Assembly (NCBI RefSeq): GCF_001654855.1
Contig: NZ_LXEN01000038.1
Coordinates: 1-63,545, forward strand
DNA from: Proteus myxofaciens ATCC 19692
GTDB lineage: Bacteria > Pseudomonadota > Gammaproteobacteria > Enterobacterales > Enterobacteriaceae
DNA: 63,545 nt
Reading direction: 5' to 3'
A program made the position numbers and the translations under genes. The notes beneath the pieces were generated by a model. It was not told the DNA's origin. It made no database searches and saw only the letters and a program-made list of their open reading frames with translations. Shown in pieces: positions 25,374 to 32,482 of this stretch; within the stretch, counting starts at the first letter, position 1, and each line of letters starts with the position of its first letter.

Positions 25374-25873
25374 TAGCAAAGTTCAGTTATTTTCTTCACT
25401 TTAGCTACACGTTTACGATTATTCATTGCATTTCGCAGAGGTTCATGCAATAACCACTGTGTAGCTTTGAGTTTTTCATCAACCTCTCGCCTTAATGTAA
25501 TTAACGCAGGTTTCTTTAGCTTCCCTCCCGACCTTGTATTCATTTTGCGTGGTTTTGCAACTCGGTGATAGTAAGATGCAATCGACAACTTAGATGAGCC
25601 ATGAGCGTAATAACTGAGTAATATTCCATAAGCCTGTTCGTCAGTGGCGATGATTGAATCTACGACCTGAGAAATCAACATTCCTTCATCGTCATTGCAC
25701 ATAGGTCTTGATGGGTTTTTACTTGGCTCTACTGTTTGCATGAATTTATAAATCATGTTGATCATGCGAATATCGATACGGCCAGAATATACCCAAGCAC
25801 CCCACAAATTTAACCAACCATCAAGCCAGCGAAATTGCTCATCTGTTAATTCCTTTTCTCCGATATAGCTCAT
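25370..25873 (-). CDS. Q: Late antiterminator Q
   Basis: This 167-residue protein matches the phage Q antiterminator family (DUF1133/antitermQ type). Its core has LNLWGAWVYSG, then RPMCNDDEGMLISQVVDSI, then AYGILLSYYAHGSSKLSIASYYHRV, a helix-turn-helix-like part. It would bind at the late promoter just past its own stop codon and allow polymerase to read the lysis, head and tail genes through internal terminators. Confidence 0.86.
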   Translation of the reverse strand: MSYIGEKELTDEQFRWLDGWLNLWGAWVYSGRIDIRMINMIYKFMQTVEPSKNPSRPMCNDDEGMLISQVVDSIIATDEQAYGILLSYYAHGSSKLSIASYYHRVAKPRKMNTRSGGKLKKPALITLRREVDEKLKATQWLLHEPLRNAMNNRKRVAKVKKITELCY

Positions 25874-26064
25874 CTCACCTCCGGTAATACTGTGTGATAA
25901 CTATCATTAGCCGTTGTATATAGAACTCTGACGCCATCCATTAATCCGCATAATATTTCCATGCATTCAGCAATCTGAATTATGCAAAAGTTAACTCGAC
26001 CACCCGATTGAGATTTTAAATATCTTGCTTCTTCAATAGCTGAGATTAAGTCAGTAAACATCAT
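25870..26064 (-). CDS. Small hypothetical protein between rusA and Q
   Basis: This 64-residue protein is not recognised (FTDLISAIEEARYLKSQSGGRVNFCIIQIAECMEILCGLMDG). It overlaps both neighbours (rusA by 14 bases, Q by four), so it is part of the nin-type segment. Confidence 0.6.
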   Translation of the reverse strand: MMFTDLISAIEEARYLKSQSGGRVNFCIIQIAECMEILCGLMDGVRVLYTTANDSYHTVLPEVR

Positions 26065-26416
26065 CTATCTCCCATATCCTGATATCTAATGAGCCGTCTT
26101 TAACTTTTTCACCCCAGCCAATCTTTATGCTTTTAAACATACTGTCATCAGCAATTACACCGCTTTGCGTCAGTGCGTCTAATGGGGCTTTAAGGAGGTT
26201 GTCTAAGTCACGTTTTCTTCGGTCTGGAGGGTTGGCAACAATCTTGATTTTTAACTTGCCAGATAGGTTGTACTGCTGATTTGCTTTGGTGATTTGATTG
26301 ATTACTGCATTGTTGAAATCTCTACCTTTCGTGCTTTTTACTTTTCTCCCTCTTGCTATTGTGTATAGATGATTTGTTTGCGGCGGCCACGGTAGTTTTA
26401 AATGATACTCGTTCAT
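26051..26416 (-). CDS. rusA: RusA Holliday junction resolvase
   Basis: This 121-residue endonuclease has the RusA signature RKRDLDNLLKAPLDALTQSGVIADDSMF (residues about 68-95), whose aspartates bind the catalytic metal. It cuts branched DNA made during phage recombination and packaging. It overlaps the upstream DUF1364 gene by four bases. Confidence 0.93.
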   Translation of the reverse strand: MNEYHLKLPWPPQTNHLYTIARGRKVKSTKGRDFNNAVINQITKANQQYNLSGKLKIKIVANPPDRRKRDLDNLLKAPLDALTQSGVIADDSMFKSIKIGWGEKVKDGSLDIRIWEIDDVY

Positions 26417-26703
26417 ACCTTAATCTTACCCTCCTTGATGAGAATATCCTGGGTGCGAATAACGCCTTCTAGATGGCATTGTTTTGCGTATTCAGCATCA
26501 ACATAATGAGTACGCCTATCTGCTTCATCATGACAGGAACTACACGACCAAGCGCCAAAGGCATCATTAGGTTTTATTCCAGTACCGCAAATGCCAGACA
26601 TTCGATAATGAGCTAAGACGACAGTTTTAGAATTACCATTACATACACCCGGTATTCTTATTTGGCATTCACGGCCTCGAGCTTCTTTGCGTAAGTTCGC
26701 CAT
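26413..26703 (-). CDS. DUF1364 nuclease-domain protein (nin region)
   Basis: This 96-residue protein is an HNH-like DUF1364 protein. It has cysteine and histidine pairs (CQIRIPGVCNG, LAHYR, CGTGIKP, WSCSSCHDEAD) that would bind zinc. It lies in the nin segment beside rusA, as in many lambdoid phages, and is probably a structure-specific nuclease. Confidence 0.83.
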   Translation of the reverse strand: MANLRKEARGRECQIRIPGVCNGNSKTVVLAHYRMSGICGTGIKPNDAFGAWSCSSCHDEADRRTHYVDAEYAKQCHLEGVIRTQDILIKEGKIKV

Positions 26704-26818
26704 CTCCCTCTCCTTTCACTATTTCCATCACCTCAAGATGCGGATATTCATTTACACACTCATCGCATACGTAAATTTCCTCATCCGTTAGCTGTCTATT
26801 GCATGACATGCAGTTCAT
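26669..26818 (-). CDS. Small zinc-ribbon protein
   Basis: This 49-residue gene lies between the genes at 26815-27102 and 26413-26703, overlapping both ends. The product has paired CxxC motifs (Cys3/Cys6 and Cys18/Cys21: MNCMSCNRQL and YVCDECVNEYP). The start overlaps the preceding stop as ATGA, which supports translational coupling. Function is unknown. Confidence 0.65.
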   Translation of the reverse strand: MNCMSCNRQLTDEEIYVCDECVNEYPHLEVMEIVKGEGDGELTQRSSRP

Positions 26819-27102
26819 TGAACGCCTCGCTTTACCGCACGTTTAGCTTCACGTTTAATGGCAATACCTAATCGCTCTAGCCACTCTCCGTATTTGAGCA
26901 GTGCTTCGGTTTCATCACCAATGCGAGGGAATCCATCCATTTCAATATCTACCTCAAACTTTCCAAAGTTATCTCTGGCGATAGATATTTTCTGTTCTAA
27001 CTTTGTATTCTCACTATTGTAAGTAACGTTATATTCCTTAAGAAATAGGTTTTCGTTTCTTTCAAACTTAACCAGTTCCATTTTTGTTGACTTTGTTTTC
27101 AC
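26815..27102 (-). CDS. Hypothetical phage protein of the nin-type segment
   Basis: This 95-residue protein is not recognised. The middle is rich in strands (KISIARDNFGKFEVDIEMDGFPRIGDETE) and the C-terminus is basic (AIKREAKRAVKRGVQ). It overlaps the previous gene by four bases. The first ATG at 27102 is taken; one at 27081 is possible. Confidence 0.6.
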   Translation of the reverse strand: MKTKSTKMELVKFERNENLFLKEYNVTYNSENTKLEQKISIARDNFGKFEVDIEMDGFPRIGDETEALLKYGEWLERLGIAIKREAKRAVKRGVQ

Positions 27103-27530
27103 ACTCTCACCCCACTTAATAAAGAATCAAGCTTCATCAACATCGGATTACCCATGCCTGCTGTATTCGCCTTTTTGACAAACACTGGACCGCATAAGAA
27201 ATCATTCATTATTTTTCTAGGTTTCTTTTCTTCAACCTTTTTAGCTTTTGGAAAGAGCGGAAGGTTAGCCAGGCGCTCTTTTTCAAACTGGCTTCTCAGT
27301 CGAGTAATTGCATCGTCTGTAACGGCGTAGTTATTGATTGGGCGAGTGCGTTTACGGCTCTTTGTTTCAACATGTTCTACACACTTAAATGCAAGTAACT
27401 TTCTTAAAATAGTTCCGACTCTCGCGGGTGTTAATCCTGTTACCGCTGAAATGGTGTTGTGATTAAATGAGATATATTCACGACCAACCACTATCACTTG
27501 CGCATAAGTTTTATATTGTTCTTCAGTCAT
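27099..27530 (-). CDS. Winged-helix DNA-binding protein
   Basis: This 143-residue protein has a winged-helix pattern in residues about 20-75 (ISFNHNTISAVTGLTPARVGTILRKLLAFKCVEHVE). A lysine-rich linker and a short tail follow. It lies in the early operon between small nin-type genes. A regulatory role is likely but not identified. Confidence 0.65.
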   Translation of the reverse strand: MTEEQYKTYAQVIVVGREYISFNHNTISAVTGLTPARVGTILRKLLAFKCVEHVETKSRKRTRPINNYAVTDDAITRLRSQFEKERLANLPLFPKAKKVEEKKPRKIMNDFLCGPVFVKKANTAGMGNPMLMKLDSLLSGVRV

Positions 27531-27733
27531 TTTTCAGCCTCCAATTCAATAGCCCGTTTTGCTGATGCCAGCACTTCACATAAATCTTGTTCTTTGTCTT
27601 TGTGCCCTCTCAATCCAGCGCAGAGAGCTTTCTTGATTAAATGCTGTAATGCTGGGTTAGTTACTTCAAAGGCTTTTAAAACGTCATACACATCGATTGT
27701 TACGCCTTTACATGGTCTGTCGTATTTACTCAT
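27527..27733 (-). CDS. Small conserved phage protein
   Basis: This 68-residue protein (VTIDVYDVLKAFEVTNPALQHLIKKALCAGLRGHKDKEQDL) resembles short proteins common in enterobacterial lambdoid phages. I cannot name its function. It overlaps ninB and the winged-helix gene by a few bases. Confidence 0.65.
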   Translation of the reverse strand: MSKYDRPCKGVTIDVYDVLKAFEVTNPALQHLIKKALCAGLRGHKDKEQDLCEVLASAKRAIELEAEK

Positions 27734-28169
27734 TTTGTTTCCTTTTTAATTCCATATATTGAGAGTTATCAGGTATCGTCACGAAACAATTTATACCTAC
27801 CGCCCAGCGTTCAACCTGTTCCATGAAGTGGAACATTTCACCCGTATCAAGTTTTGATGTTTTCCGAAGTGTTCTTACGCGCTCTGTAAGCTGTGTAGTA
27901 ACGTCAACCATATCGACCACCTCATAACCTAGGAATGTATGCTTAAGCATTTCCTTAACGGTTTCTGGTGTATAATTGGCGTTGTTCTTACACAGGTATT
28001 TGCTTATCTCTGTGCACCACAAATGAAAAGTGGAATTCTGAGATAGCGAACGCTTGTTTTTCCAAGGCTTGATAATGATTCTGTGTGGTTGGTTTGTTGC
28101 TAGAACTTCTTTGAGGTGTTGCCATGCGGTATTTTTGGTTGATTCGTGGAAGAGGAAATCTGCTTCCAA
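27726..28169 (-). CDS. ninB: NinB recombination protein
   Basis: This 147-residue protein matches NinB/Orf of lambda, which binds single-stranded DNA and SSB and can replace RecFOR. The signature is RIIIKPWKNKRSLSQNSTFHLWCTEISKYL (residues about 30-58). The start appears to be TTG at 28169, four or five bases after AGGAGG; no upstream ATG fits. Confidence 0.87.
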   Translation of the reverse strand: MEADFLFHESTKNTAWQHLKEVLATNQPHRIIIKPWKNKRSLSQNSTFHLWCTEISKYLCKNNANYTPETVKEMLKHTFLGYEVVDMVDVTTQLTERVRTLRKTSKLDTGEMFHFMEQVERWAVGINCFVTIPDNSQYMELKRKQNE

Positions 28170-28170
28170 G

Positions 28171-28320
28171 TTACCTCCTGTATTTAATGTTATATCTCCA
28201 CAGTGTCATGCCACATCGAGAGCAAAAGAAATATGATCCGTCATTACAGCAGTTTTCTTGCTTTTCGAATTTATGACCAGTGAAAAAACATCTGATTGTT
28301 GTGATTGCTGAAATGCTCAT
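28171..28320 (-). CDS. Small zinc-finger protein (DUF1660-like)
   Basis: This 49-residue protein has a CFFTGHKFEK motif, then CC and CSRCGMT, matching the short DUF1660 phage proteins. Its end carries the ribosome binding site of ninB (AGGAGG next to the TAA). It lies seven bases after the Lar-like gene. Confidence 0.7.
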   Translation of the reverse strand: MSISAITTIRCFFTGHKFEKQENCCNDGSYFFCSRCGMTLWRYNIKYRR

Positions 28321-28326
28321 TTCTTA

Positions 28327-28521
28327 TCACTCACTGTTAGCTCTCCTGTTCCATGCCGCGATTGCCATAGCTATTTTACCTTTCCCAATCATTTGAGCTG
28401 ATTGTGCATCGCAATTATGACAACGCACTATCGCTGAACGATCAGGGCAATCTTCTTCATACTGACAAAAAGCTTCTACGTTATTACTCCCGCAAAACGG
28501 GCATTTCTTAAGTTCATTCAT
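28327..28521 (-). CDS. Lar-like restriction alleviation protein
   Basis: This 64-residue zinc protein matches the Lar family (LKKCPFCGSNN, then RCHNCDAQSAQM, then AMAIAAWNRRA). Lar of Rac prophage modulates EcoKI restriction to protect unmodified DNA. Many Lar relatives are untested, so the activity is inferred. Confidence 0.8.
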   Translation of the reverse strand: MNELKKCPFCGSNNVEAFCQYEEDCPDRSAIVRCHNCDAQSAQMIGKGKIAMAIAAWNRRANSE

Positions 28522-28540
28522 CTAAAAATCCTCTTGCGTG

Positions 28541-29395
28541 TTAAGCAACTTGCTTTCTGGTTCGGTAGCTATCCCATGTAAAAGCCAGCGTACAACCACC
28601 GCCGTCATTCATCCTGTCAATAACTCGCTCTCCAATGAATGCGCCTAATTCCTCTCTGGTTTGGTTGCTGATTAGAATTGTTGGCTTCATCTTCTCGTAA
28701 CGAGTGTTGATGATTTCAAATAGGATCAACTTTTCCGCCTCAGTGCCAAACTGCACACCAACTTCATCAATGATTAACAAATCTGGTTTTGTGTAAATCC
28801 GAATAACTTCAAACTCTGTTTCGGTAGAGTTCTTACTCCAAGTAGATTTAAACTTTCTTGCAATTCGCAAGGCTGTCGTGAACAACGCAGAATTTTGATA
28901 ATCCTCAACGACACTTTTCGCAATAGCTAATGCCAGATGATTTTTACCCGTACCAGGCTTTCCGCACATCACTAAACCACCGCCATTTTTTAGGCGATCT
29001 TCCCATTTTTTAACGTAGGCTTTGCAGACATTGAGATTGTATTGAGCGTCCTTGTTCACAGCCTCGTAGTTATCCAGCGTGCAAGATTTAAAGCGCTCTG
29101 GGACATGCAAATCATCAAGGAGTTTCTCAGTGAGTTTCTTTTTGAAACGCATATCTGAATCACGTTGCTCCAGCTTCATGGTTTCTAGTTCTTCCATGAG
29201 GCAATGTGGACAAGGTGTTGGTCGTGATGGAATTGATATCACGGTTTTACTTGAGCGAGTTCTAGCTTGATATGCGCCATGCTTCGAGCAGGTCAATTCA
29301 ACAATCGTTACTTCTGTGTTCGGTATTTCTGCTGGCGGTTTGCTTAGATTTTCAAGTTGCCTTTCGATTTGCTCGATTTTGTCTGATAGGTTCAT
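28541..29395 (-). CDS. DnaC-like helicase loader
   Basis: This 284-residue AAA+ ATPase corresponds in role to lambda P. The N-terminal part has a possible zinc knuckle (Cys36, Cys62, Cys65). The ATPase core has Walker A GKPGTGKNHL (about residues 145-154, with N where K-T/S is usual), Walker B LLIIDEVG and sensor motif LISNQTREEL. It should load host DnaB at the origin in the gene upstream. Confidence 0.88.
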   Translation of the reverse strand: MNLSDKIEQIERQLENLSKPPAEIPNTEVTIVELTCSKHGAYQARTRSSKTVISIPSRPTPCPHCLMEELETMKLEQRDSDMRFKKKLTEKLLDDLHVPERFKSCTLDNYEAVNKDAQYNLNVCKAYVKKWEDRLKNGGGLVMCGKPGTGKNHLALAIAKSVVEDYQNSALFTTALRIARKFKSTWSKNSTETEFEVIRIYTKPDLLIIDEVGVQFGTEAEKLILFEIINTRYEKMKPTILISNQTREELGAFIGERVIDRMNDGGGCTLAFTWDSYRTRKQVA

Positions 29396-29398
29396 GAT

Positions 29399-30199
29399 TT
29401 AATTCATCCATGTTGGCGCATCCGTTTTACCGTAGTCCTTGGATGCAAAATTCTCGTTTACAGCTCGCTTAGGTGGCGTGGCTTTCCATGAATGACCTGA
29501 GTTTTTGTTTTGGTAATTTAACTTCTGGCTTACAGTGATAAACCAGTTTTTAGGCTTAGCGGATCTGAATTCGATATCCAGTCGTTTTAGCTCATGCACC
29601 AAGTCGATATTTGAATACAACGCTTGCCATTCAGCAAAGTCTTTGTGGTTTAAGCGGATCACTTCTCCCTCGAATGCGTACTTGCTAGACATTTGGTGAA
29701 TACTTGCAGATTGATTTTCTGGCTCACTAGGACAAGCCGTGTTTTCGGCTTGGGTGTTAGGTTCAATGATAGGTTCATTGACTGGTTCAAAAGAGTGACT
29801 GGTTCTGGGTGCAGATTTTTCACTAGGGGCTGGTGCAATATTTTCACTATATGGTGCAGATTTTTCACTAGGTTGGTGAAACTGTTTCACTACCTCTGGT
29901 GCAGATTTTTCACTATGGGGTGAAGTTTTTGCACCATCTAAGTTGAGTATATAAATATTCGATGAATTACCTTTTTCACCGCTTCTGTAAACCTTTCTTA
30001 CCAAGCCTTGTTCACATAACGCATCAATATGATTGATAACGCTTCTTCTGCTAATTTCACACTGATCTGCTACATGCTGATAAGATGGGAAGCACTCGCC
30101 TTTATCGTTGGCATTATCAGCTAATTTTATTAATACGAGCTTTCTTGATGGATTACCTACTTTTAACTGCATGGCTTTTGCCATTAATATCATGCTCAT
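29399..30199 (-). CDS. Replication initiator (O-like)
   Basis: This 266-residue protein has an N-terminal winged helix (residues about 5-80: PSYQHVADQCEISRRSVINHIDALCEQGLVRKVYR), then a repetitive linker with several SEKSAP copies, then a C-terminal domain (EWQALYSNIDLVHELKRLDIEFRSAKPKNWF) that likely contacts the loader. The linker DNA holds six iterons, so the protein probably binds inside its own gene, as lambda O does. It overlaps the Rha gene by four bases. Confidence 0.87.
   Translation of the reverse strand: MSMILMAKAMQLKVGNPSRKLVLIKLADNANDKGECFPSYQHVADQCEISRRSVINHIDALCEQGLVRKVYRSGEKGNSSNIYILNLDGAKTSPHSEKSAPEVVKQFHQPSEKSAPYSENIAPAPSEKSAPRTSHSFEPVNEPIIEPNTQAENTACPSEPENQSASIHQMSSKYAFEGEVIRLNHKDFAEWQALYSNIDLVHELKRLDIEFRSAKPKNWFITVSQKLNYQNKNSGHSWKATPPKRAVNENFASKDYGKTDAPTWMN
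29808..29936. other. Probable phage origin: six 18-base iterons in the O-like gene
   Basis: GGTGCAGATTTTTCACTA occurs exactly at 29808, 29853 and 29898. Variants start at 29832 (GGTGCAATATTTTCACTA), 29875 (GGTGAAACTGTTTCACTA) and 29919 (GGTGAAGTTTTTGCACCA). Spacing is 21-24 bases, close to two helix turns, and each unit is an imperfect palindrome. AT-rich DNA follows at 29937-29980. The arrangement matches the lambda origin, where O binds iterons within the O gene. Confidence 0.75.
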
Positions 30200-30882
30200 G
30201 CTGCCTCCAATTGCTCTCTAGCTAGTAACCCAGCGATCCACTGAATTCCTTTGGGTGTGAATTTAACTTGTATGTAAGCGTGACCGTTGATTTGATTCTC
30301 ACCTGTTTTTACATCAAAACGTCCTGCTTCAAGGTGCTCTGAATAAGGTGTTAATTTTCCAGCCAGTTTGTACATAATTCGTTTTGAAAGTAGAAACTCT
30401 CTAAAGAAGTTCTCTTTCACTTTTAATAATTTGCTTGTCTCTCTAAAACCCAGTAAGCCAGTTGCTTGAACATAGCGATCAACAAATTCAGCTTTAGGCG
30501 CTGCGATTGCTAATTTCTGTTCTGCAATTTGCTTTTGCTCTGCTAAGTCAGCGGCGAGGCGCAATGCTTCTGGTAAGGATTGAGGAATGAAAGACTGTTT
30601 TGATTCTAGCTCTTGCCATCTATCAACTAGTCTTGCTGTGAATTCAGGTGATAACTGAGCAACGATAACGTAACTATCTCTCTTGTTTACTTGATATACA
30701 GAAACTGTTTGGTTTAAGTGATTTTTAACTTCCCCCATTGGGGGGAGTTTGATAACACCTCGTTTTGCAAGGCGTTCGATTGATTGTTTAACTTTGTCAT
30801 GCCTTGACTCAACCAACTCTGAAATTTCTAAACTACTCATCGTTGGTTCGCCAGTATTTACTAAGTTATTCAATTGATTCAT
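30196..30882 (-). CDS. Rha/KilAC-type antirepressor
   Basis: This 228-residue protein has an N-terminal Rha-type winged helix (MSSLEISELVESRHDKVKQSIERLAKRGVI, then RDSYVIVAQLSPEFTARLVDRWQELE) and a C-terminal KilAC-like domain (LLGFRETSKLLKVKENFFREFLLSKRIMYKLAGKLTPYSEHLEAGRF). It lies between cII and the replication gene. Its target is not evident. Confidence 0.82.
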   Translation of the reverse strand: MNQLNNLVNTGEPTMSSLEISELVESRHDKVKQSIERLAKRGVIKLPPMGEVKNHLNQTVSVYQVNKRDSYVIVAQLSPEFTARLVDRWQELESKQSFIPQSLPEALRLAADLAEQKQIAEQKLAIAAPKAEFVDRYVQATGLLGFRETSKLLKVKENFFREFLLSKRIMYKLAGKLTPYSEHLEAGRFDVKTGENQINGHAYIQVKFTPKGIQWIAGLLAREQLEAA

Positions 30883-30909
30883 AATGACCTCATTGATTTA
30901 TTAATGACC

Positions 30910-30938
30910 AAAGGAAAGCTCAAAATCAGCTTCCCTTT
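30910..30938 (-). other. Hairpin between cII and the Rha gene
   Basis: On the minus strand AAAGGGAAGCT and AGCTTTCCTTT pair with one G-U and a seven-base loop. No T run follows. It could be a weak tR1-like terminator or a processing site. Confidence 0.35.
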
Positions 30939-30992
30939 AATACTGGTTATTGATACAGTATATTTGTTAAGTTAAATGGTTAAGTCCATTTA

Positions 30993-31310
30993 TTAATGCG
31001 CCTCGGTTGCTACAACAATCGGGGCGTTTTCTTTTGTTCTCATCTGTGAAAGCTCACCTATTTGTTTCCACAAAAAGCGATATTCTTCCTCTGATATTTT
31101 TCTCTCTCCCTCCATCACAAAATCGACTATTCCCGATGCGACTAATGTCTCGCATATTTCAGGATATTTTTCTGTTCTGCGCAGGATAGTTGAGTCATGA
31201 ACACCTAATGTTTTAGCCACTACCGATTGAGTCTTACTTCTCAATGCTTGTAATGCTGAAGCCATCAAGTGATTTGAAATGAATTGTTTGCGTGTTTTTG
31301 TGTATTCCAT
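30993..31310 (-). CDS. cII: CII transcription activator
   Basis: This 105-residue protein matches the CII family: a helix-turn-helix (ALRSKTQSVVAKTLGVHDSTILRRTEKYPE, residues about 20-50) and a helical C-terminus (EEEYRFLWKQIGELSQMR) for tetramer formation. It follows cro and nutR. It should activate cI from pRE and perhaps int. Confidence 0.85.
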   Translation of the reverse strand: MEYTKTRKQFISNHLMASALQALRSKTQSVVAKTLGVHDSTILRRTEKYPEICETLVASGIVDFVMEGERKISEEEYRFLWKQIGELSQMRTKENAPIVVATEAH

Positions 31311-31320
31311 TGTTCATACT
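31288..31320 (+). promoter_or_regulatory. Candidate CII-dependent pRE promoter
   Basis: On the plus strand, TTGC (31288-31291), six bases and TTGT (31298-31301) nearly match the CII recognition pattern TTGC-N6-TTGC. CATACT (31315-31320) follows the between-repeat -35 position by 17 bases. It overlaps the 5' end of cII and points at cI, as in lambda. Confidence 0.5.
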
Positions 31321-31410
31321 CCGTTATGTGATTACTTCCCATATTGGGAACAGCAGTAATGATCCGTGGCTCATTCCATATGAGCGGATTGTTATTTAGT
31401 GGGTAAATCT

Positions 31411-31465
31411 GTCGCTTTATCAGCGACTCCGTAGCAGTCAAAAATCCTGCGGTTGTTAAAGAACG
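31411..31465 (-). promoter_or_regulatory. nutR antitermination site
   Basis: The minus strand has boxA CGTTCTTTAACA (31454-31465), followed by a boxB hairpin GTCGCT-GATAA-AGCGAC (31411-31427). The loop and flanking GCT/AGC match the boxB downstream of pL, so one N protein should use both. Confidence 0.75.
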
Positions 31466-31473
31466 TGGTGAAA

Positions 31474-31683
31474 TTAAGCTACTTTTGGAGGAAAAACGTC
31501 GTCTAAAGAACAATTTGCCCCTAATTTTTGTAATGCTTCAACAATGGCTCGGCAGTCATTTAAGCTAGGAGTTCTAATATTTAACTCATAGTTGGCAATG
31601 CGTGACTGCCCCCACCCTATTGATGAAGCTAAAACAGCTTGAGAAATTCCCAATTTTTTTCGCTGTTCTGCGATGTTATTCAT
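31474..31683 (-). CDS. cro: Cro-like repressor
   Basis: This 69-residue protein has an XRE-type helix-turn-helix (LGISQAVLASSIGWGQSRIANYELNIRTPSL). I chose the ATG at 31683 because AAGGAGG lies eight bases upstream. It is divergent from cI and is the first gene of the pR operon. Confidence 0.88.
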   Translation of the reverse strand: MNNIAEQRKKLGISQAVLASSIGWGQSRIANYELNIRTPSLNDCRAIVEALQKLGANCSLDDVFPPKVA

Positions 31684-31710
31684 GTGTGTATCCTCCTTGT
31701 TTATACCCCT

Positions 31711-31739
31711 ATTACACACAATATGTGATTAACTGTCAA
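31711..31739 (-). promoter_or_regulatory. Early promoter pR
   Basis: TTGACA (31734-31739), a 17-base spacer and TGTAAT (31711-31716) on the minus strand form a strong promoter for cro, cII and replication genes. A CACA-N3-TGTG operator lies within the spacer. Confidence 0.75.
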
Positions 31740-31775
31740 TCACAAAACGTTTAAATACATTTATCACGGTTTGTG
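31717..31775. promoter_or_regulatory. Right operator region (OR-like)
   Basis: Sites of the form CACA-N3-TGTG occur at 31717-31727 (CACAATATGTG) and 31765-31775 (CACGGTTTGTG). A weaker one lies between at 31741-31751 (CACAAAACGTT), beside the pR -35 box. The first lies in the pR spacer and the last is 13 bases before the cI start. CI and Cro are the probable ligands. Confidence 0.65.
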
Positions 31776-31788
31776 TTAAAAGGTATAC

Positions 31789-32433
31789 ATGAAAAAAGTA
31801 AATGAAGTTATTGGCGAAAGGTTAAAATCCATTCGTGAATCAAGAGGGTTAAGTCAAGCTCAATTAGCTAAATTGTGTGGCTACTCTGCTGCGTCCAGAA
31901 TAGGAAACTATGAGCTTGGAGAGCGTAAGATTAGCGCTGATGATGCAATTGTTATAAGTGAAGCCCTTGGTATATCACCTGCTGAATTAATGTTTGGCAG
32001 TCAAAGTGATCAAGTGATCAAGAATTATGAATACCCTCTATTCACAAAGGTACAAGCTGGCGCTTTCTCAACAGAATTTAACTCATACACTCAGAAAGAT
32101 GCTGTGTCGTGGATACCAACAGCTAAGAAAGCTAGTGAGCGCGCCTTCTGGTTAGAGGTTGAGGGGCAATCTATGACAGCACCACCAGGAGGTAAACCAA
32201 GTTTTCCTGAAGGAATGCTTATCTTGGTTGATCCAGAGGAAGAGGTAGAGTTCGGAGATTTCTGTGTTGCTCGTTTGCTAAATGATGAGTTCACATTCAA
32301 GCGATTGATTAGAGATGGTGGGACATCATATCTAGAGCCATTAAACCCCCGTTTTGAGCTGATCCCTATTAACGGGAACTGCACAATCATAGGTAAGGTA
32401 ATCAAGTCACAATGGCCTGACGACACGTTTTAG
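31789..32433 (+). CDS. cI: CI-type prophage repressor
   Basis: This 214-residue protein has an XRE helix-turn-helix (residues about 10-65: [26 protein letters not shown]) and a LexA/S24 autocleavage domain. The cleavage bond is likely Ala90-Gly91 (KVQAGAF), with catalytic Ser128 (GQSMTA) and Lys171 (FTFKRL). It maintains lysogeny and should be inactivated through RecA after DNA damage. A GGGTGT/ACACCC hairpin follows the stop. Confidence 0.92.
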   Translation: MKKVNEVIGERLKSIRESRGLSQAQLAKLCGYSAASRIGNYELGERKISADDAIVISEALGISPAELMFGSQSDQVIKNYEYPLFTKVQAGAFSTEFNSYTQKDAVSWIPTAKKASERAFWLEVEGQSMTAPPGGKPSFPEGMLILVDPEEEVEFGDFCVARLLNDEFTFKRLIRDGGTSYLEPLNPRFELIPINGNCTIIGKVIKSQWPDDTF

Positions 32434-32482
32434 GGTGTGGGGAACACCCATTTGGAGAACATAAAATAACTAGGAGAATCAA

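Noticed and set aside
29808-29936. Regular repeats that could be read as a CRISPR array
   Set aside because: The units are 18 bases with 3-6 base gaps, lie within a coding gene and fit origin iterons. No cas genes are present.
31265-31513. Minus-strand frame between cro and cII
   Set aside because: It overlaps nutR and both neighbours, has a low-complexity product and no ribosome binding site.
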